Assembly: GCF_900094565.1 (NCBI RefSeq) | Contig: NZ_FMAF01000002.1 | Span: 558,001-622,000, forward strand | Direction of reading: 5' to 3' | Length of the DNA stretch: 64,000 bases | Source: Martinezella lusitana | GTDB lineage: Bacteria; Pseudomonadota; Alphaproteobacteria; Rhizobiales; Rhizobiaceae | In this document: positions 30,940 through 38,865 of the stretch, in pieces | How the letters are laid out: each line of letters starts with the position of its first letter | Numbering within the stretch: position 1 is the stretch's first letter | The notes under the pieces: generated by a model | The model's input: only the letters and a program-made list of their open reading frames with translations | Told to the model about the DNA's origin: nothing | Database searches by the model: none | Made by a program: the position numbers and the translations under genes

Positions 30940-31143
30940 TCAGGCGGGGCGCCCGCCGCCCGTCAGCCAGAGCGTGAGCATGATCAGAATGACTGCGATC
31001 GCCTGCAGCAGGACGCGCAGCTGCATCAGCCGGTTCGAACGGTTGGGATTATCGCCTTTCATCATGTTCAGCAGGCCGCGAACGAGAACGATCGCGACGA
31101 GGCCCATGACAATGACGGCGGCGATATAAGTAACGGTCGACAT
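30940..31143 (-). CDS. Twin-transmembrane small protein (HIG1-like)
   Basis: The 67-residue product is two membrane helices (about 5-25 and 44-63) joined by a basic loop with MMKGDNPNRSNRLMQLRV. This is the HIG1/'twin transmembrane helix small protein' family found upstream of the PduO-type gene in Rhizobiales. HIG1 relatives associate with respiratory complexes; here the role is unknown. The 13-bp spacing to the next gene indicates an operon. Confidence 0.85.
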   Translation of the reverse strand: MSTVTYIAAVIVMGLVAIVLVRGLLNMMKGDNPNRSNRLMQLRVLLQAIAVILIMLTLWLTGGGRPA

Positions 31144-31217
31144 GGCTCCTCCATCCTTGTCTTCAGAGCAGTTCAGCCTTTCCTGGGCTCTCCGATCCGC
31201 TCTTTCTCATTATTCTT

Positions 31218-31267
31218 CCGCAATTCCGGACGGAAAACCGCTCAGCGCTTTTCCTGGGATTGCTCTA
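31218..31267. repeat. 51-bp palindromic repeat, copy R2
   Basis: Begins CCGCAATTCCGGACGGAAAA and ends TTTTCCTGGGATTGCTCTA. The inner arms pair perfectly; the outer arms pair with one G-T wobble. Its last three bases are, on the minus strand, the TAG stop of the SDR gene. It lies between the SDR and twin-TM genes. Confidence 0.85.
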
Positions 31268-32098
31268 ATCCAGCCGGCGCATCAGACGATAGAAAAGGTT
31301 AGCCGGCAATAGCCTTTTCAAGAGGACGCCCTGCTTGGCAGGGATGGTTACAAGATAATGTGGACGCGGATTTTTCACATTCAAAGCCAATTTTAACACA
31401 TCGTAGACCGCTTCGGGCCCCAATTTATGTTTACTGATCGGACCCGAGCCATCAAGCCGCCGCAGCTGCCGGCGGTATTCAGCGGCATGAGCCGAGCCTT
31501 CGAGGTCGATATGCTCGCGGATCTTTGCGAGCGCATTGGCGGTGAAGCGCGTCGCGATCGGGCCGGGTTCGATCAGGCTGACATGGATGCCGCTGTCCTG
31601 CAGCTCCATCCGGAGCGTGATCGTCAGACCTTCCAGCGCGAATTTCGAGGCCGTGTAGGCACCACGGAAGCGATAGGGAATGAGCCCGAGAATGGACGAG
31701 CAGTTGACGATGCGGCCATGCCCCTGCCTGCGCATCAGCGGAATGACCTGGCGCGTCAGTTCGTGCCAGCCGAAGAAGTTGGTCTCGAACTGCTCGCGCA
31801 GAACTTCGGTTGTGAGATCCTCGACGGCCCCTGGCTGACCGTAGGCGCCGTTGTTGAAGAGAGCGTCGATGCGGTTGCCCGTCCGTTCACGCAGCGTTGC
31901 CACGACGGACGAAATCGTCTCTGGTCGCGTATAATCCATGAGCAGCGCTTCAATGCCGTCGGCTTCGAGCGGGCCGAGGTCTTCCTCTCTGCGCACGGTT
32001 GCAAAAACGCGCCATCCGTCGGTCTGCAACGCCCGGGCACAGTGAGCGCCGATTCCGGACGAGCAACCAGTTAGCAGGATAATGCGTTGTTCTGTCAT
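31265..32098 (-). CDS. Short-chain dehydrogenase/reductase
   Basis: The 277-residue classical SDR has the cofactor motif TGCSSGIG (10-17), the FNNGAYG strand (NNAG variant, 81-87), catalytic Ser in NCSSILG, and Tyr148-x3-Lys152 (YTASK). The substrate is unknown; the C-terminal extension with a basic, hydrophobic tail may contact membrane lipids. ATG 32098 begins MTEQRIILLTGCSSG; the frame runs open further upstream without family similarity. Its stop codon lies inside repeat R2. It is divergent from the YihY gene, 98 bp away. Confidence 0.87.
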   Translation of the reverse strand: MTEQRIILLTGCSSGIGAHCARALQTDGWRVFATVRREEDLGPLEADGIEALLMDYTRPETISSVVATLRERTGNRIDALFNNGAYGQPGAVEDLTTEVLREQFETNFFGWHELTRQVIPLMRRQGHGRIVNCSSILGLIPYRFRGAYTASKFALEGLTITLRMELQDSGIHVSLIEPGPIATRFTANALAKIREHIDLEGSAHAAEYRRQLRRLDGSGPISKHKLGPEAVYDVLKLALNVKNPRPHYLVTIPAKQGVLLKRLLPANLFYRLMRRLD

Positions 32099-32196
32099 AG
32101 GATGTTTCCTGTACAAACAGAAACTCGTTTCCCATATTTGGGGGGCCGACACAATCGACAACCGGCGGGTGAATGCCGAGGTCAAGTGGAGATGGA

Positions 32197-33117
32197 ATGC
32201 CGACAGTCCTGCGGACGGTTTACAAGGTGGTTTACGATGCGGTGTTTCATTTCGTCGAGGATGACGGCTTCGCCATGGCAAGCCATGTGGCGCTTTCGAC
32301 GCTGCTGGCGGTTTTCCCCTTTCTGATCTTCGGCACGGCGCTGGCAAGCTTTCTCGGCGCGAGCCAGTTTTCGTCCACGGCCGTGCATCTCATCTTCGAT
32401 ACCTGGCCGGAGGCGATCGCCAAGCCCGTGGCGGATCAGGTGGTGCAGGTGCTGACGATCCCGCGCGGCGGCCTTTTGACGATCTCGGTGCTTGCGGCCG
32501 CCTACTTCGCCTCGAACGGCGTCGAGGCGCTGCGCATATCCCTTAACCGTGCCTACCGCGTGCTGGAGACGCGGCCCTGGTATTTCAATCGTCTTGCCAG
32601 TCTCGGCTATGTGCTGATCGCGGTGCTGATCTTCGCGATCCTGAGCATCCTGCTCGTCGCCGTGCCGCTGGCGGTCAACTATGCCAGGCAATGGGTGCCG
32701 GCGCTGGCCGATATCCTTGATATCGTCTTCAGCTGGCGAATCTACGGCACCATTTTCCTGCTGCTGGCCGGGTTGCTGATCTTGCATCTGTGGCTGGCGG
32801 CCGGTCGGCGCCGCCTGCTCGACGTCATCCCCGGCGTGGTGCTGACGATGGTTTTCTGGTCGATCGGCGCGTTGCTCTTTGCCTATTATCTTTCGACCTT
32901 CGCCAATTATACCGCCACCTATGCCGGTCTGGCATCTGTCATGATCGTGCTGATCTTCCTCTATATGCTCGCCGTGATCTTCATCATGGGGGCGGAGATC
33001 AACGCCGCGCTGATGAAGTTCCGGGTGCGGCGCCTGCTGTTCGGCAAGGCAGCAGCAAGCCGCGCAGCGGAAAAGGCGTCGTCAGAGGCCGATGCGGCGG
33101 CGAAGCTCCGCCGGTGA
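32197..33117 (+). CDS. YihY/BrkB-family inner membrane protein
   Basis: The 306-residue protein has six predicted helices. Family motifs include DDGFAMASHVALSTLLAVFPFLIF early, GVEALRISLNRAYR in a loop, and ANYTATYAGLASVMIVLIFLYMLAVIFIMGAEINAAL at the end. The family was once called RNase BN in error; its function is unresolved. GTGGAGATGGA just before ATG 32197 supports this start. Its last 36 bases overlap the end of the convergent gluQRS gene, and the overlapping tail is hydrophilic and Ala/Lys-rich. Confidence 0.88.
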   Translation: MPTVLRTVYKVVYDAVFHFVEDDGFAMASHVALSTLLAVFPFLIFGTALASFLGASQFSSTAVHLIFDTWPEAIAKPVADQVVQVLTIPRGGLLTISVLAAAYFASNGVEALRISLNRAYRVLETRPWYFNRLASLGYVLIAVLIFAILSILLVAVPLAVNYARQWVPALADILDIVFSWRIYGTIFLLLAGLLILHLWLAAGRRRLLDVIPGVVLTMVFWSIGALLFAYYLSTFANYTATYAGLASVMIVLIFLYMLAVIFIMGAEINAALMKFRVRRLLFGKAAASRAAEKASSEADAAAKLRR

Positions 33118-33963
33118 CAGGCCCTGCCTGCGCCATTCGGCAATGCCGGTATCGCCCATGCTCTTGGAAAGCTTCCGGCCGTCGCTGTCGAGGACCAGGC
33201 GATGATGGTGATAGAGCGGTTCGGGCAGGCCGAGCAGGGTCTGCAACAGGCGGTGGATCGAGGTGGCGTGGAAAAGGTCGAGGCCACGCACGACATGGGT
33301 AATGCCCTGCACGGCGTCATCGACGACAACGGAAAGATGGTAGCTCGACGGCGCGTCGGAACGTGACAGCACGACGTCGCCCCAGGCTGCCGGATCGGCC
33401 GCTATATCGCCTCTCTCGCCATCGCCGCTTTCCCGCCAGTGGAGCGGCCCATTCGTCGCCGCCATGGCCTTTTCCATATCGAGACGCCAGGCATGCCTGA
33501 GGCCGGCTTCCAGCAGGCGCTGCCGCTCCGCACCGTCGCGCTTGCGATCGTCAGGGGGATAGAGCGGCGTGCCGTCCGGATCGCGGGGCCAGGGCCTGCC
33601 GCCCGCCTCGAAGGCTGTCACCCTGGCCTTGACTTCGCCGCGCGTCAGAAAGGCGGGATAGACGAGGCCGCGCCCGATGAGTGCCTGCAGGGCCTCCTGG
33701 TAAGCCGGAAAATGTTCGGACTGCCGGCGCACCGGCTCCTGCCAGCGAAGACCGAGCCAGGCGAGATCGGCGAAGATGCCGGCTTCGAAATCGGGTGTGC
33801 AGCGGGCCTGATCTATGTCTTCGATACGCAGCAGGAAATCGCCGCCGGCCTTGGCCGCCATCTCGTGATTGAGGATGGCCGACAGCGCATGACCGAGGTG
33901 CAGCGGGCCGTTCGGGCTCGGGGCAAAGCGGAATTTCGGCTTTTGACGGGATATCTCGATCAT
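33082..33963 (-). CDS. gluQRS: Glutamyl-Q tRNA(Asp) synthetase
   Basis: GluQRS activates glutamate and attaches it to queuosine-34 of tRNA-Asp. The 293-residue protein is a truncated glutamyl-tRNA synthetase: it has the HIGH-like HLGH (22-25, within FAPSPNGPLHLGH), the KMSKS-like KLSKS (264-268), and zinc-site candidates, but no anticodon-binding domain. ATG 33963 gives MIEISRQKPKFRFAPSPNGP. Its end overlaps the YihY gene by 36 bp and its start lies 43 bp from the divergent glycosylase gene. Confidence 0.92.
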   Translation of the reverse strand: MIEISRQKPKFRFAPSPNGPLHLGHALSAILNHEMAAKAGGDFLLRIEDIDQARCTPDFEAGIFADLAWLGLRWQEPVRRQSEHFPAYQEALQALIGRGLVYPAFLTRGEVKARVTAFEAGGRPWPRDPDGTPLYPPDDRKRDGAERQRLLEAGLRHAWRLDMEKAMAATNGPLHWRESGDGERGDIAADPAAWGDVVLSRSDAPSSYHLSVVVDDAVQGITHVVRGLDLFHATSIHRLLQTLLGLPEPLYHHHRLVLDSDGRKLSKSMGDTGIAEWRRQGLSPAELRRRIGL

Positions 33964-34006
33964 GCTTTCTTCTGCCACGAATTTGAACCGGAGACTACGA
34001 GACGCC

Positions 34007-34651
34007 ATGCAGATCATTCGCGACGATGGCGATATCGAACGGGGATTGGCCGCCCTGCTGGAGCTCGATCCGCGCCTGCGGCCCGTTGCCGCAGAGGCGG
34101 GCGCGGTGCCGCTGCGGCTGCGCGAGCCGGGCTTCGAGGGGCTTGCCCATATCATCGTCTCGCAGGTCGTATCGCGCGCCAGCGCCGATGCGATCTGGGG
34201 GCGGATGACGGCACGGCTGGGAAGCGTGACCGCCGATGGCTATGCCGGCCTTGAGCCGGACGCCTGGCGAGCCTTCGGCCTGTCGCGAATCAAGCATGAT
34301 ACCTTGGCGCGCGTGGCCGATGCCGTCGTTGGAGGCGGCCTCGATCTGCATGCGCTCTGCGACGAATCACCGGAGAAGGCGCTCTCCGAGCTGATGACCA
34401 TCAAGGGAATCGGCCCCTGGACGGCCGGGGTCTACCTGATGTTTTGTGCTGGTCACGCAGATGTGTTTCCGGTCGGCGATGTGGCGCTGCAGGCCGCCGT
34501 CGGCATGGCTTTCGGCTATAAAGAACGGCCGCCGGCCAAGGCTCTGGCCCTGGAAGCGGCAGTTTGGGCGCCCTGGCGCTCGGTCGCGGCCCGGCTTTTC
34601 TGGGCCTATTACGCCGCGAAAACCCGGCGGGATGCGCTGCCTATCGTTTAA
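34007..34651 (+). CDS. DNA-3-methyladenine glycosylase II, HhH-GPD family
   Basis: The 214-residue protein has the helix-hairpin-helix TIKGIGPWTAGVYLMF (131-146) and the catalytic Asp158 in FPVGDVALQ. It matches the AlkA-type base-excision glycosylases that remove alkylated purines from DNA. Early segment GFEGLAHIIVSQVVSRASA is the conserved intercalating region. ATG 34007 begins at MQIIRDDGD as in rhizobial homologues; ATG 33962 is possible but overlaps the gluQRS start. Confidence 0.88.
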   Translation: MQIIRDDGDIERGLAALLELDPRLRPVAAEAGAVPLRLREPGFEGLAHIIVSQVVSRASADAIWGRMTARLGSVTADGYAGLEPDAWRAFGLSRIKHDTLARVADAVVGGGLDLHALCDESPEKALSELMTIKGIGPWTAGVYLMFCAGHADVFPVGDVALQAAVGMAFGYKERPPAKALALEAAVWAPWRSVAARLFWAYYAAKTRRDALPIV

Positions 34652-34761
34652 CCTGCGTTTCCTTGGTTTTGCCTTTATGCGCTGAATTTATTGGACTTCA
34701 CAATCCTGTAACAACCGGCCTAATATACAGGTGCAGATGCCGAATCGATCAGGAGGGTTCC

Positions 34762-35319
34762 TTGACGATTGCAGTCTCCCCGCAGTCCTTACCGGCGCTC
34801 GTCCTGAACGCTGACTATAGGCCGCTGAGTTATTACCCCTTGTCGCTCTGGTCCTGGCAGGACGCGATCAAGGCGGTTTTCCTTGACCGTGTGAATATCA
34901 TTGCTGAATACGACCACTGCGTATCGTCGCCGAGCTTCTCGATGCGGGTGCCGAGCGTCGTCTGCCTCAAGACATACGTGCAGCCATCCCGCAATCCCGC
35001 CTTCACCCGGTTCAACGTTTTCCTGCGTGACCGGTTCGAATGTCAGTATTGCGGCTCGCATGACGACCTGACCTTCGATCACGTCATCCCGCGCGCCCAT
35101 GGCGGCGAGACGACCTGGGAGAACGTGGTGGCCGCCTGCTCGCCGTGCAATCTGCGCAAGGGCAGCAAGCTGCCGAAGCAGGCCGGCATGTTCCCGGCGC
35201 AGAAGCCCTATCAGCCGACCGTGCAGGACCTGCACAACAACGGCCGCCTGTTCCCGCCGAACTACCTGCACGACAGCTGGCTCGACTATCTCTACTGGGA
35301 TTCGGAACTGCAGCCGTAA
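34762..35319 (+). CDS. HNH endonuclease
   Basis: The 185-residue protein has a McrA-type HNH domain: Cys94-x2-Cys97 (FECQYCG), LTFDHVIPRAHGG with the DH pair at 106-107, WENVVAAC with Asn121, and Cys126-x2-Cys129. The four cysteines would bind structural zinc. This is a conserved alphaproteobacterial family of stand-alone HNH proteins; its DNA target is unknown. The start is TTG, 34762-34764, with a perfect AGGAGG at 34751-34756. No methyltransferase accompanies it, so it is not an obvious restriction enzyme. Confidence 0.88.
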   Translation: MTIAVSPQSLPALVLNADYRPLSYYPLSLWSWQDAIKAVFLDRVNIIAEYDHCVSSPSFSMRVPSVVCLKTYVQPSRNPAFTRFNVFLRDRFECQYCGSHDDLTFDHVIPRAHGGETTWENVVAACSPCNLRKGSKLPKQAGMFPAQKPYQPTVQDLHNNGRLFPPNYLHDSWLDYLYWDSELQP

Positions 35320-35362
35320 GGGATGACGCCTCTTTCGTGGGCGTTTTCGCGGAGCGCGTCAC

Positions 35363-35392
35363 CCCCCTTTGTCACGACAATGACAGAGGGGG
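35363..35392. terminator. Strong hairpin between HNH and dsbB genes
   Basis: The arms at 35363-35374 (CCCCCTTTGTCA) and 35381-35392 (TGACAGAGGGGG) form a 12-bp stem with one G-T pair around a six-base loop. It lies between two convergent genes, 43 bp after the HNH stop. Neither side has a T-run, so it may protect 3' ends rather than terminate. Confidence 0.5.
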
Positions 35393-35435
35393 TATCGGAG
35401 GAACGGCATACGAAAGATGCTGCCGATCGGCCAGA

Positions 35436-35948
35436 TCAGGCCGCCTTCTTCACGCCGACAAAGGCGATTGCGGCCAGGATGATGCTGGCGATCACATTCC
35501 ATCCGGCCATCGACAGGCCGAGGATGCGCAGGGCGGCTTCCGTGCAGGAAGGCCCCTTGACGGTGCTGAGCTCGTTCAAGAGGTCGCCGGCATTCTGCGT
35601 CATGCTGCTGGCCGTCGTCGAGCAGGTCGTCGGTCCTGCCCAGAAATGCCATTCGACGCCCGCGTGATAGACGCCGATACCGCCGCCGACAATCATCATC
35701 AGGCCAGCGATGGCCAGCAGCCCTCGCGTGATCCAGGAGGGCATGCCGGCGACGGCCGACAGCGCGGCGGCGATGGCGACCGGAATGCCATAGTAATAGG
35801 GCTGGCGCTGGTCCAGGCAGAGGGCGCAGGGAATGTAGCCGCCGATATGCTGGAAGCCGAGGGCCGTGCCGATGACGACGATCATGCCGAGCGTCAGCAG
35901 CACGCTATAGCTAAGGCCGGCGCGTCGGGAAGGCGAGGTCGTGGACAT
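35436..35948 (-). CDS. dsbB: Disulfide bond formation protein B
   Basis: The 170-residue protein has four membrane helices and the two cysteine pairs of DsbB: CALC (41-44) in the first periplasmic loop, and Cys109/Cys135 in the second. YIPCALCLDQRQPYYYGIP is the family signature. DsbB reoxidises DsbA and passes electrons to quinone in the inner membrane. ATG 35948 has GGAG 9 bases upstream. It follows the YqaA gene by 17 bp. No dsbA is in the window. Confidence 0.9.
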   Translation of the reverse strand: MSTTSPSRRAGLSYSVLLTLGMIVVIGTALGFQHIGGYIPCALCLDQRQPYYYGIPVAIAAALSAVAGMPSWITRGLLAIAGLMMIVGGGIGVYHAGVEWHFWAGPTTCSTTASSMTQNAGDLLNELSTVKGPSCTEAALRILGLSMAGWNVIASIILAAIAFVGVKKAA

Positions 35949-35965
35949 GCGTGGGGGCTCCTTGG

Positions 35966-36559
35966 TCAGCGCGCCAGGGCATAATGGAAGATGAGGTAGA
36001 GGATGATCAGCACGGCAGCGGCGGCCATGGTGATCTGACCGAGGCGCTTCTCGATGAAATGGCGGATGGATTCGCCATAGCGGCGCAGCAGGAAGGCCAG
36101 GAAGAAGAAGCGCGCGCCGCGGGCAACGATCGCCGAGACGATGAACAGGCCGAGATCGATATGGGCGACGCCGGACAGGATGGTCACCACCTTGATCGGC
36201 GGCAGATGCGCAAGGCCAGAGGTGATCAGCAGCAGCACCACCCATCCATAGGTGACGCCGGCGCTCATCTGGTTGAAGGCGTCGAGCTTGCCGTAGAATT
36301 CCAGGATCGGCTTGGCGATGGCCTCGAAGGCAAAATAGCCGAGCGCCCAGCCGGCAATGCCGCCGAGTACCGAGGCGACCGTTGCCGTCAGCGCATAACG
36401 CCAGGCGCGCTCGGGCTTGGCGAGCGACATCGGCAGGAACAGCACGTCCGCGGGCACGAGAAAGATGGAGCTCTCGACGAAGGCGATAACAGCCAACCAG
36501 ATTTCCGCCGATTTGCGGCCGGCGAGCGACATGGTCCAGTCGTAAAGTCTTCGAAGCAT
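35966..36559 (-). CDS. YqaA/DedA-like (SNARE-associated) membrane protein
   Basis: The 197-residue protein has about five helices and the VTT/SNARE-associated domain (PF09335) with VESSIFLVPADVLFLPMSL and LPPIKVVTILSGVAHIDLG. The YqaA branch of DedA proteins is involved in membrane lipid or proton homeostasis in other bacteria, without an agreed substrate. It starts MLRRLYDWTMSLAG at 36559 and is upstream of dsbB in one likely operon. Confidence 0.85.
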   Translation of the reverse strand: MLRRLYDWTMSLAGRKSAEIWLAVIAFVESSIFLVPADVLFLPMSLAKPERAWRYALTATVASVLGGIAGWALGYFAFEAIAKPILEFYGKLDAFNQMSAGVTYGWVVLLLITSGLAHLPPIKVVTILSGVAHIDLGLFIVSAIVARGARFFFLAFLLRRYGESIRHFIEKRLGQITMAAAAVLIILYLIFHYALAR

Positions 36560-36788
36560 GAGGTCCCCTGTTGCTGCGTTGCAAACCTTTAGGGGGCAGG
36601 ATTATGGCTGTAAATGGTCGCCGGGTGACGGAAGCCGCACAAAATCAAAATTTTTCGTGATGGTGGGGAGTTTGGCGTTCAAAGATACCGCCATCTTGCT
36701 TTCGTGGGAAGACTGCGCGAATCTCCCGTTTTGCGTGTTTTATAAAGAATGAATAGAAACCTCAGGTCAAGAATCTCGGGAGGTATCA
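36560..36788. other. AT-richer gap before the small lipoprotein gene
   Basis: These 229 bases have lower GC than their neighbours, with short A/T runs such as CAAAATCAAAATTTTTCG. A 64-codon open frame (36558-36752) has no ribosome binding site and no family resemblance, so I do not call it. The promoter of the lipoprotein gene probably lies at the right end. Confidence 0.4.
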
Positions 36789-37028
36789 ATGCGCGCAATT
36801 TATATCGTAATTATGGGGGCGATCTTCGCCGGATGCAACGGCAGCGCATCTAATGGTTGGCACCGCGTTTCATCTACAGAGCAAGGGCAAATTGAGCGGG
36901 CAAAAGCAATCTGTAGTGGTCGAGCTTCCGACACGCAGGTAATTGCCGGCAGGTACTGGATTGCCGGTGCTTTTGCCTCAAACGAGACATTTAAAGGATG
37001 CATGGCCGAACAAGGGTTCGTGCAGTAA
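36789..37028 (+). CDS. Small orphan lipoprotein
   Basis: The 79-residue product has a lipoprotein signal MRAIYIVIMGAIFAGC (Cys16), a short helical body with two cysteines (Cys42 and the one in FKGCMAEQGF), and nothing else. The C-terminal KxCMxxxGF pattern recurs in many small rhizobial surface lipoproteins of unknown role. GGGAGG 7 bases before ATG 36789 makes translation credible. Base composition is AT-richer than neighbouring genes, and it sits on the 3' side of a tRNA-Leu gene, so recent acquisition is possible. Confidence 0.65.
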   Translation: MRAIYIVIMGAIFAGCNGSASNGWHRVSSTEQGQIERAKAICSGRASDTQVIAGRYWIAGAFASNETFKGCMAEQGFVQ

Positions 37029-37106
37029 TCTGGGCAGCCGAACGGGAGTTTTTGTTGAAGCGCTGCGCGTGTACCAGTGTGAAGGCAGCTTGCATTGCCT
37101 GAAAGA

Positions 37107-37191
37107 TGGTGCCCCATGCCGGAGTCGAACCAGCACTTCTTTCGAAACTCGATTTTGAGTCGAGCGCGTCTACCAATTCCGCCAATGGGGC
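37107..37191 (-). tRNA. tRNA-Leu (anticodon CAA)
   Basis: The minus strand folds as an 85-nt class II tRNA. The 5' acceptor strand GCCCCAT pairs with ATGGGGC at the 3' end, followed by discriminator A and an encoded CCA. The anticodon stem CTCGA/TCGAG encloses CTCAAAA with anticodon CAA, reading UUG. A long variable arm and the T-loop GGTTCGACTCC follow. The 3' end points toward the small lipoprotein gene. Confidence 0.96.
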
Positions 37192-37333
37192 AACGGATCC
37201 TGACGAGGCGGCTGTCTAGCATGTGATCGGCGGGGCGCGCAAGCCGGGTGCGGCAGATATTGCGAGTGTTTCCGCAGGGTTGCGGTTTGGCCCATGGCGT
37301 GGGTGGACGCCATGGGCTTTTGCGTTGCGGAGC

Positions 37334-38632
37334 CTAGTGGGCCAGGGCCGGGCCCCTCGTGGCGGAGCCGGACTTTTGCAGCGTGATCGCGAGGATCGCG
37401 GCAAGCAGGCAGAAGGCGCCGGCGACGAAGAAGGCCGGCAGGTAGGTGTTGAGTTCGGTGCGGGTGAGGCCGGCGCCATAGGCGGCGGTTGCGGCGCCCA
37501 GCTGGTGGCCGGTAAAGACCCAGCCGAAGACGAGGCCGGCCTTTTCGCGGCCGAAGCGATCGGCGGCGATCTTGACGGTCGGCGGCACGGTGGCGATCCA
37601 GTCGAGGCCATAGAAGACGGCGAAGATCGACAGTCCGTAGAAGGTGAAGTTGCTGAAGGGCAGGTAGACCAGCGACAGGCCGCGCAACCCGTAATACCAG
37701 AAGAGCAGCCAGCGATTGTCGAAGCGGTCGGACAGCCAGCCCGAGCCGATCGTGCCGAAGAAATCGAAGATGCCCATGACGGCGAGCATGCTGGCGGCTG
37801 CGACCGGGACGATGCCGAAATCGCCGCAGAGCGTGACGAAATGCGTCTGGATCAGGCCGTTGGTTGACAGGCCGCAGATGAAGAAGGTGGCGAACAGGAT
37901 CCAGAAGGTGGAGGTCGTGGATACCTCCCTCAGGACCGACAGGGGCGAGGCGAGTGCGGCCTTCAGGTTCTTGGTGGCGGGCGGTGCAGGGGTGACGTGG
38001 ATCTCGCCAACCAGCGGCAGATTGACGTCCGAGGGGCGGTCACGCATCAAAAGCAGTACGATGAAGGCGGCAACGACGATCATGCCGCAGACGAAGATCA
38101 CGGTCGCGCGCCAGCCGTAGCGCGTCGTCAGCTCGGCCATCAGCGGCAGGAAGACGAGCTGTCCCGTGGCGGAGCTCGCCGACAGCATGCCGATGACCAG
38201 GCCGCGATGCTTGGTGAACCAGCGCGTCGAAACGGTCGCCGCCAGCACCATGGCGGTCAGCCCGGTGCCGAAGCCGACGATGATGCCCCAGCAGAGCAGC
38301 AGCTGCCAGACCTGCGTCATGAACAGCGAGCCGATGAAGCCGACGCTGATGGTCGCAAGCGCGAAAACGATGACCTTGCGAACGCCGAAATAATTCATGA
38401 AGGCGGCGGCGAAAGGCCCCATCAGGCCGAACAGCAACAGCCGGACGGCGAGCGCCGAGGAGATCGACGACGTGCTCCAGCCGAACTCGTCCTGCAGCGG
38501 CTTGATGAGCACGCCGGGCGCGCCCATGGCGCCGGCCGTGACGAGCATGGTGAGGAAGGTGGCGCCGACGACCACCCATCCATAATGGATGTTGCGCCGG
38601 GCGAGCGTCGAAGCAAGAGCGGTGGAGACCAT
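37334..38632 (-). CDS. MFS transporter
   Basis: The 432-residue protein has twelve predicted helices and the MFS loop motif between helices 2 and 3 (MNYFGVRKVIVFA). It resembles the oxalate/formate-antiporter or monocarboxylate branch, with the N-terminus HYGWVVVGATFLTMLVTAGAM. The substrate is unknown. It is divergent from the TetR gene with 233 bp between starts. Two perfect palindromes in that gap suggest it is repressed by that regulator and induced by its ligand. Confidence 0.88.
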   Translation of the reverse strand: MVSTALASTLARRNIHYGWVVVGATFLTMLVTAGAMGAPGVLIKPLQDEFGWSTSSISSALAVRLLLFGLMGPFAAAFMNYFGVRKVIVFALATISVGFIGSLFMTQVWQLLLCWGIIVGFGTGLTAMVLAATVSTRWFTKHRGLVIGMLSASSATGQLVFLPLMAELTTRYGWRATVIFVCGMIVVAAFIVLLLMRDRPSDVNLPLVGEIHVTPAPPATKNLKAALASPLSVLREVSTTSTFWILFATFFICGLSTNGLIQTHFVTLCGDFGIVPVAAASMLAVMGIFDFFGTIGSGWLSDRFDNRWLLFWYYGLRGLSLVYLPFSNFTFYGLSIFAVFYGLDWIATVPPTVKIAADRFGREKAGLVFGWVFTGHQLGAATAAYGAGLTRTELNTYLPAFFVAGAFCLLAAILAITLQKSGSATRGPALAH

Positions 38633-38776
38633 GAGTGCGTTCCAATAAAGTTTCGTGTCTTGGCGTCAGGTTGGGCGAGCGGTGGAAGCGCTTTTCCGCG
38701 AAAGACCGGGGGGGCCGTTTTCGCTTGTAGCGCCATGCCGCTCTCCCGGCTTGAACGTTCGTGTAAAGGCATTTAC

Positions 38777-38790
38777 ATGATTGCAATCAT
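38777..38790. promoter_or_regulatory. 14-bp palindrome O1, candidate TetR operator
   Basis: ATGATTGCAATCAT is a perfect inverted repeat in the AT-rich gap between the MFS and TetR genes. It lies 76 bp before the TetR start and 144 bp before the MFS start. Confidence 0.5.
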
Positions 38791-38805
38791 ATTTGTTGCG
38801 CATTG

Positions 38806-38819
38806 ATGATGGCCATCAT
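38806..38819. promoter_or_regulatory. 14-bp palindrome O2, candidate TetR operator
   Basis: ATGATGGCCATCAT is a perfect inverted repeat with the same ATGAT outer half-site as O1. Its centre is 29 bp from that of O1, close to three helical turns, which would place two bound dimers on the same face of DNA. Confidence 0.5.
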
Positions 38820-38865
38820 ATAAATTGTCAATTCATATTTATTGAAGCTCTGATGGAGTTTTTTG

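Noticed and set aside
34762..35319. HNH nuclease as part of a restriction or defence system
   Set aside because: No methyltransferase, helicase or other defence gene is adjacent, and the family is a conserved chromosomal one in Alphaproteobacteria.
35949..36584. Fusion of DsbB with an upstream 212-codon extension
   Set aside because: The extension is a shadow frame of the YqaA gene; DsbB has its own ATG and GGAG.
36558..36752. 64-codon open frame before the small lipoprotein gene
   Set aside because: It starts inside the divergent YqaA gene, lacks a ribosome binding site and resembles no family.
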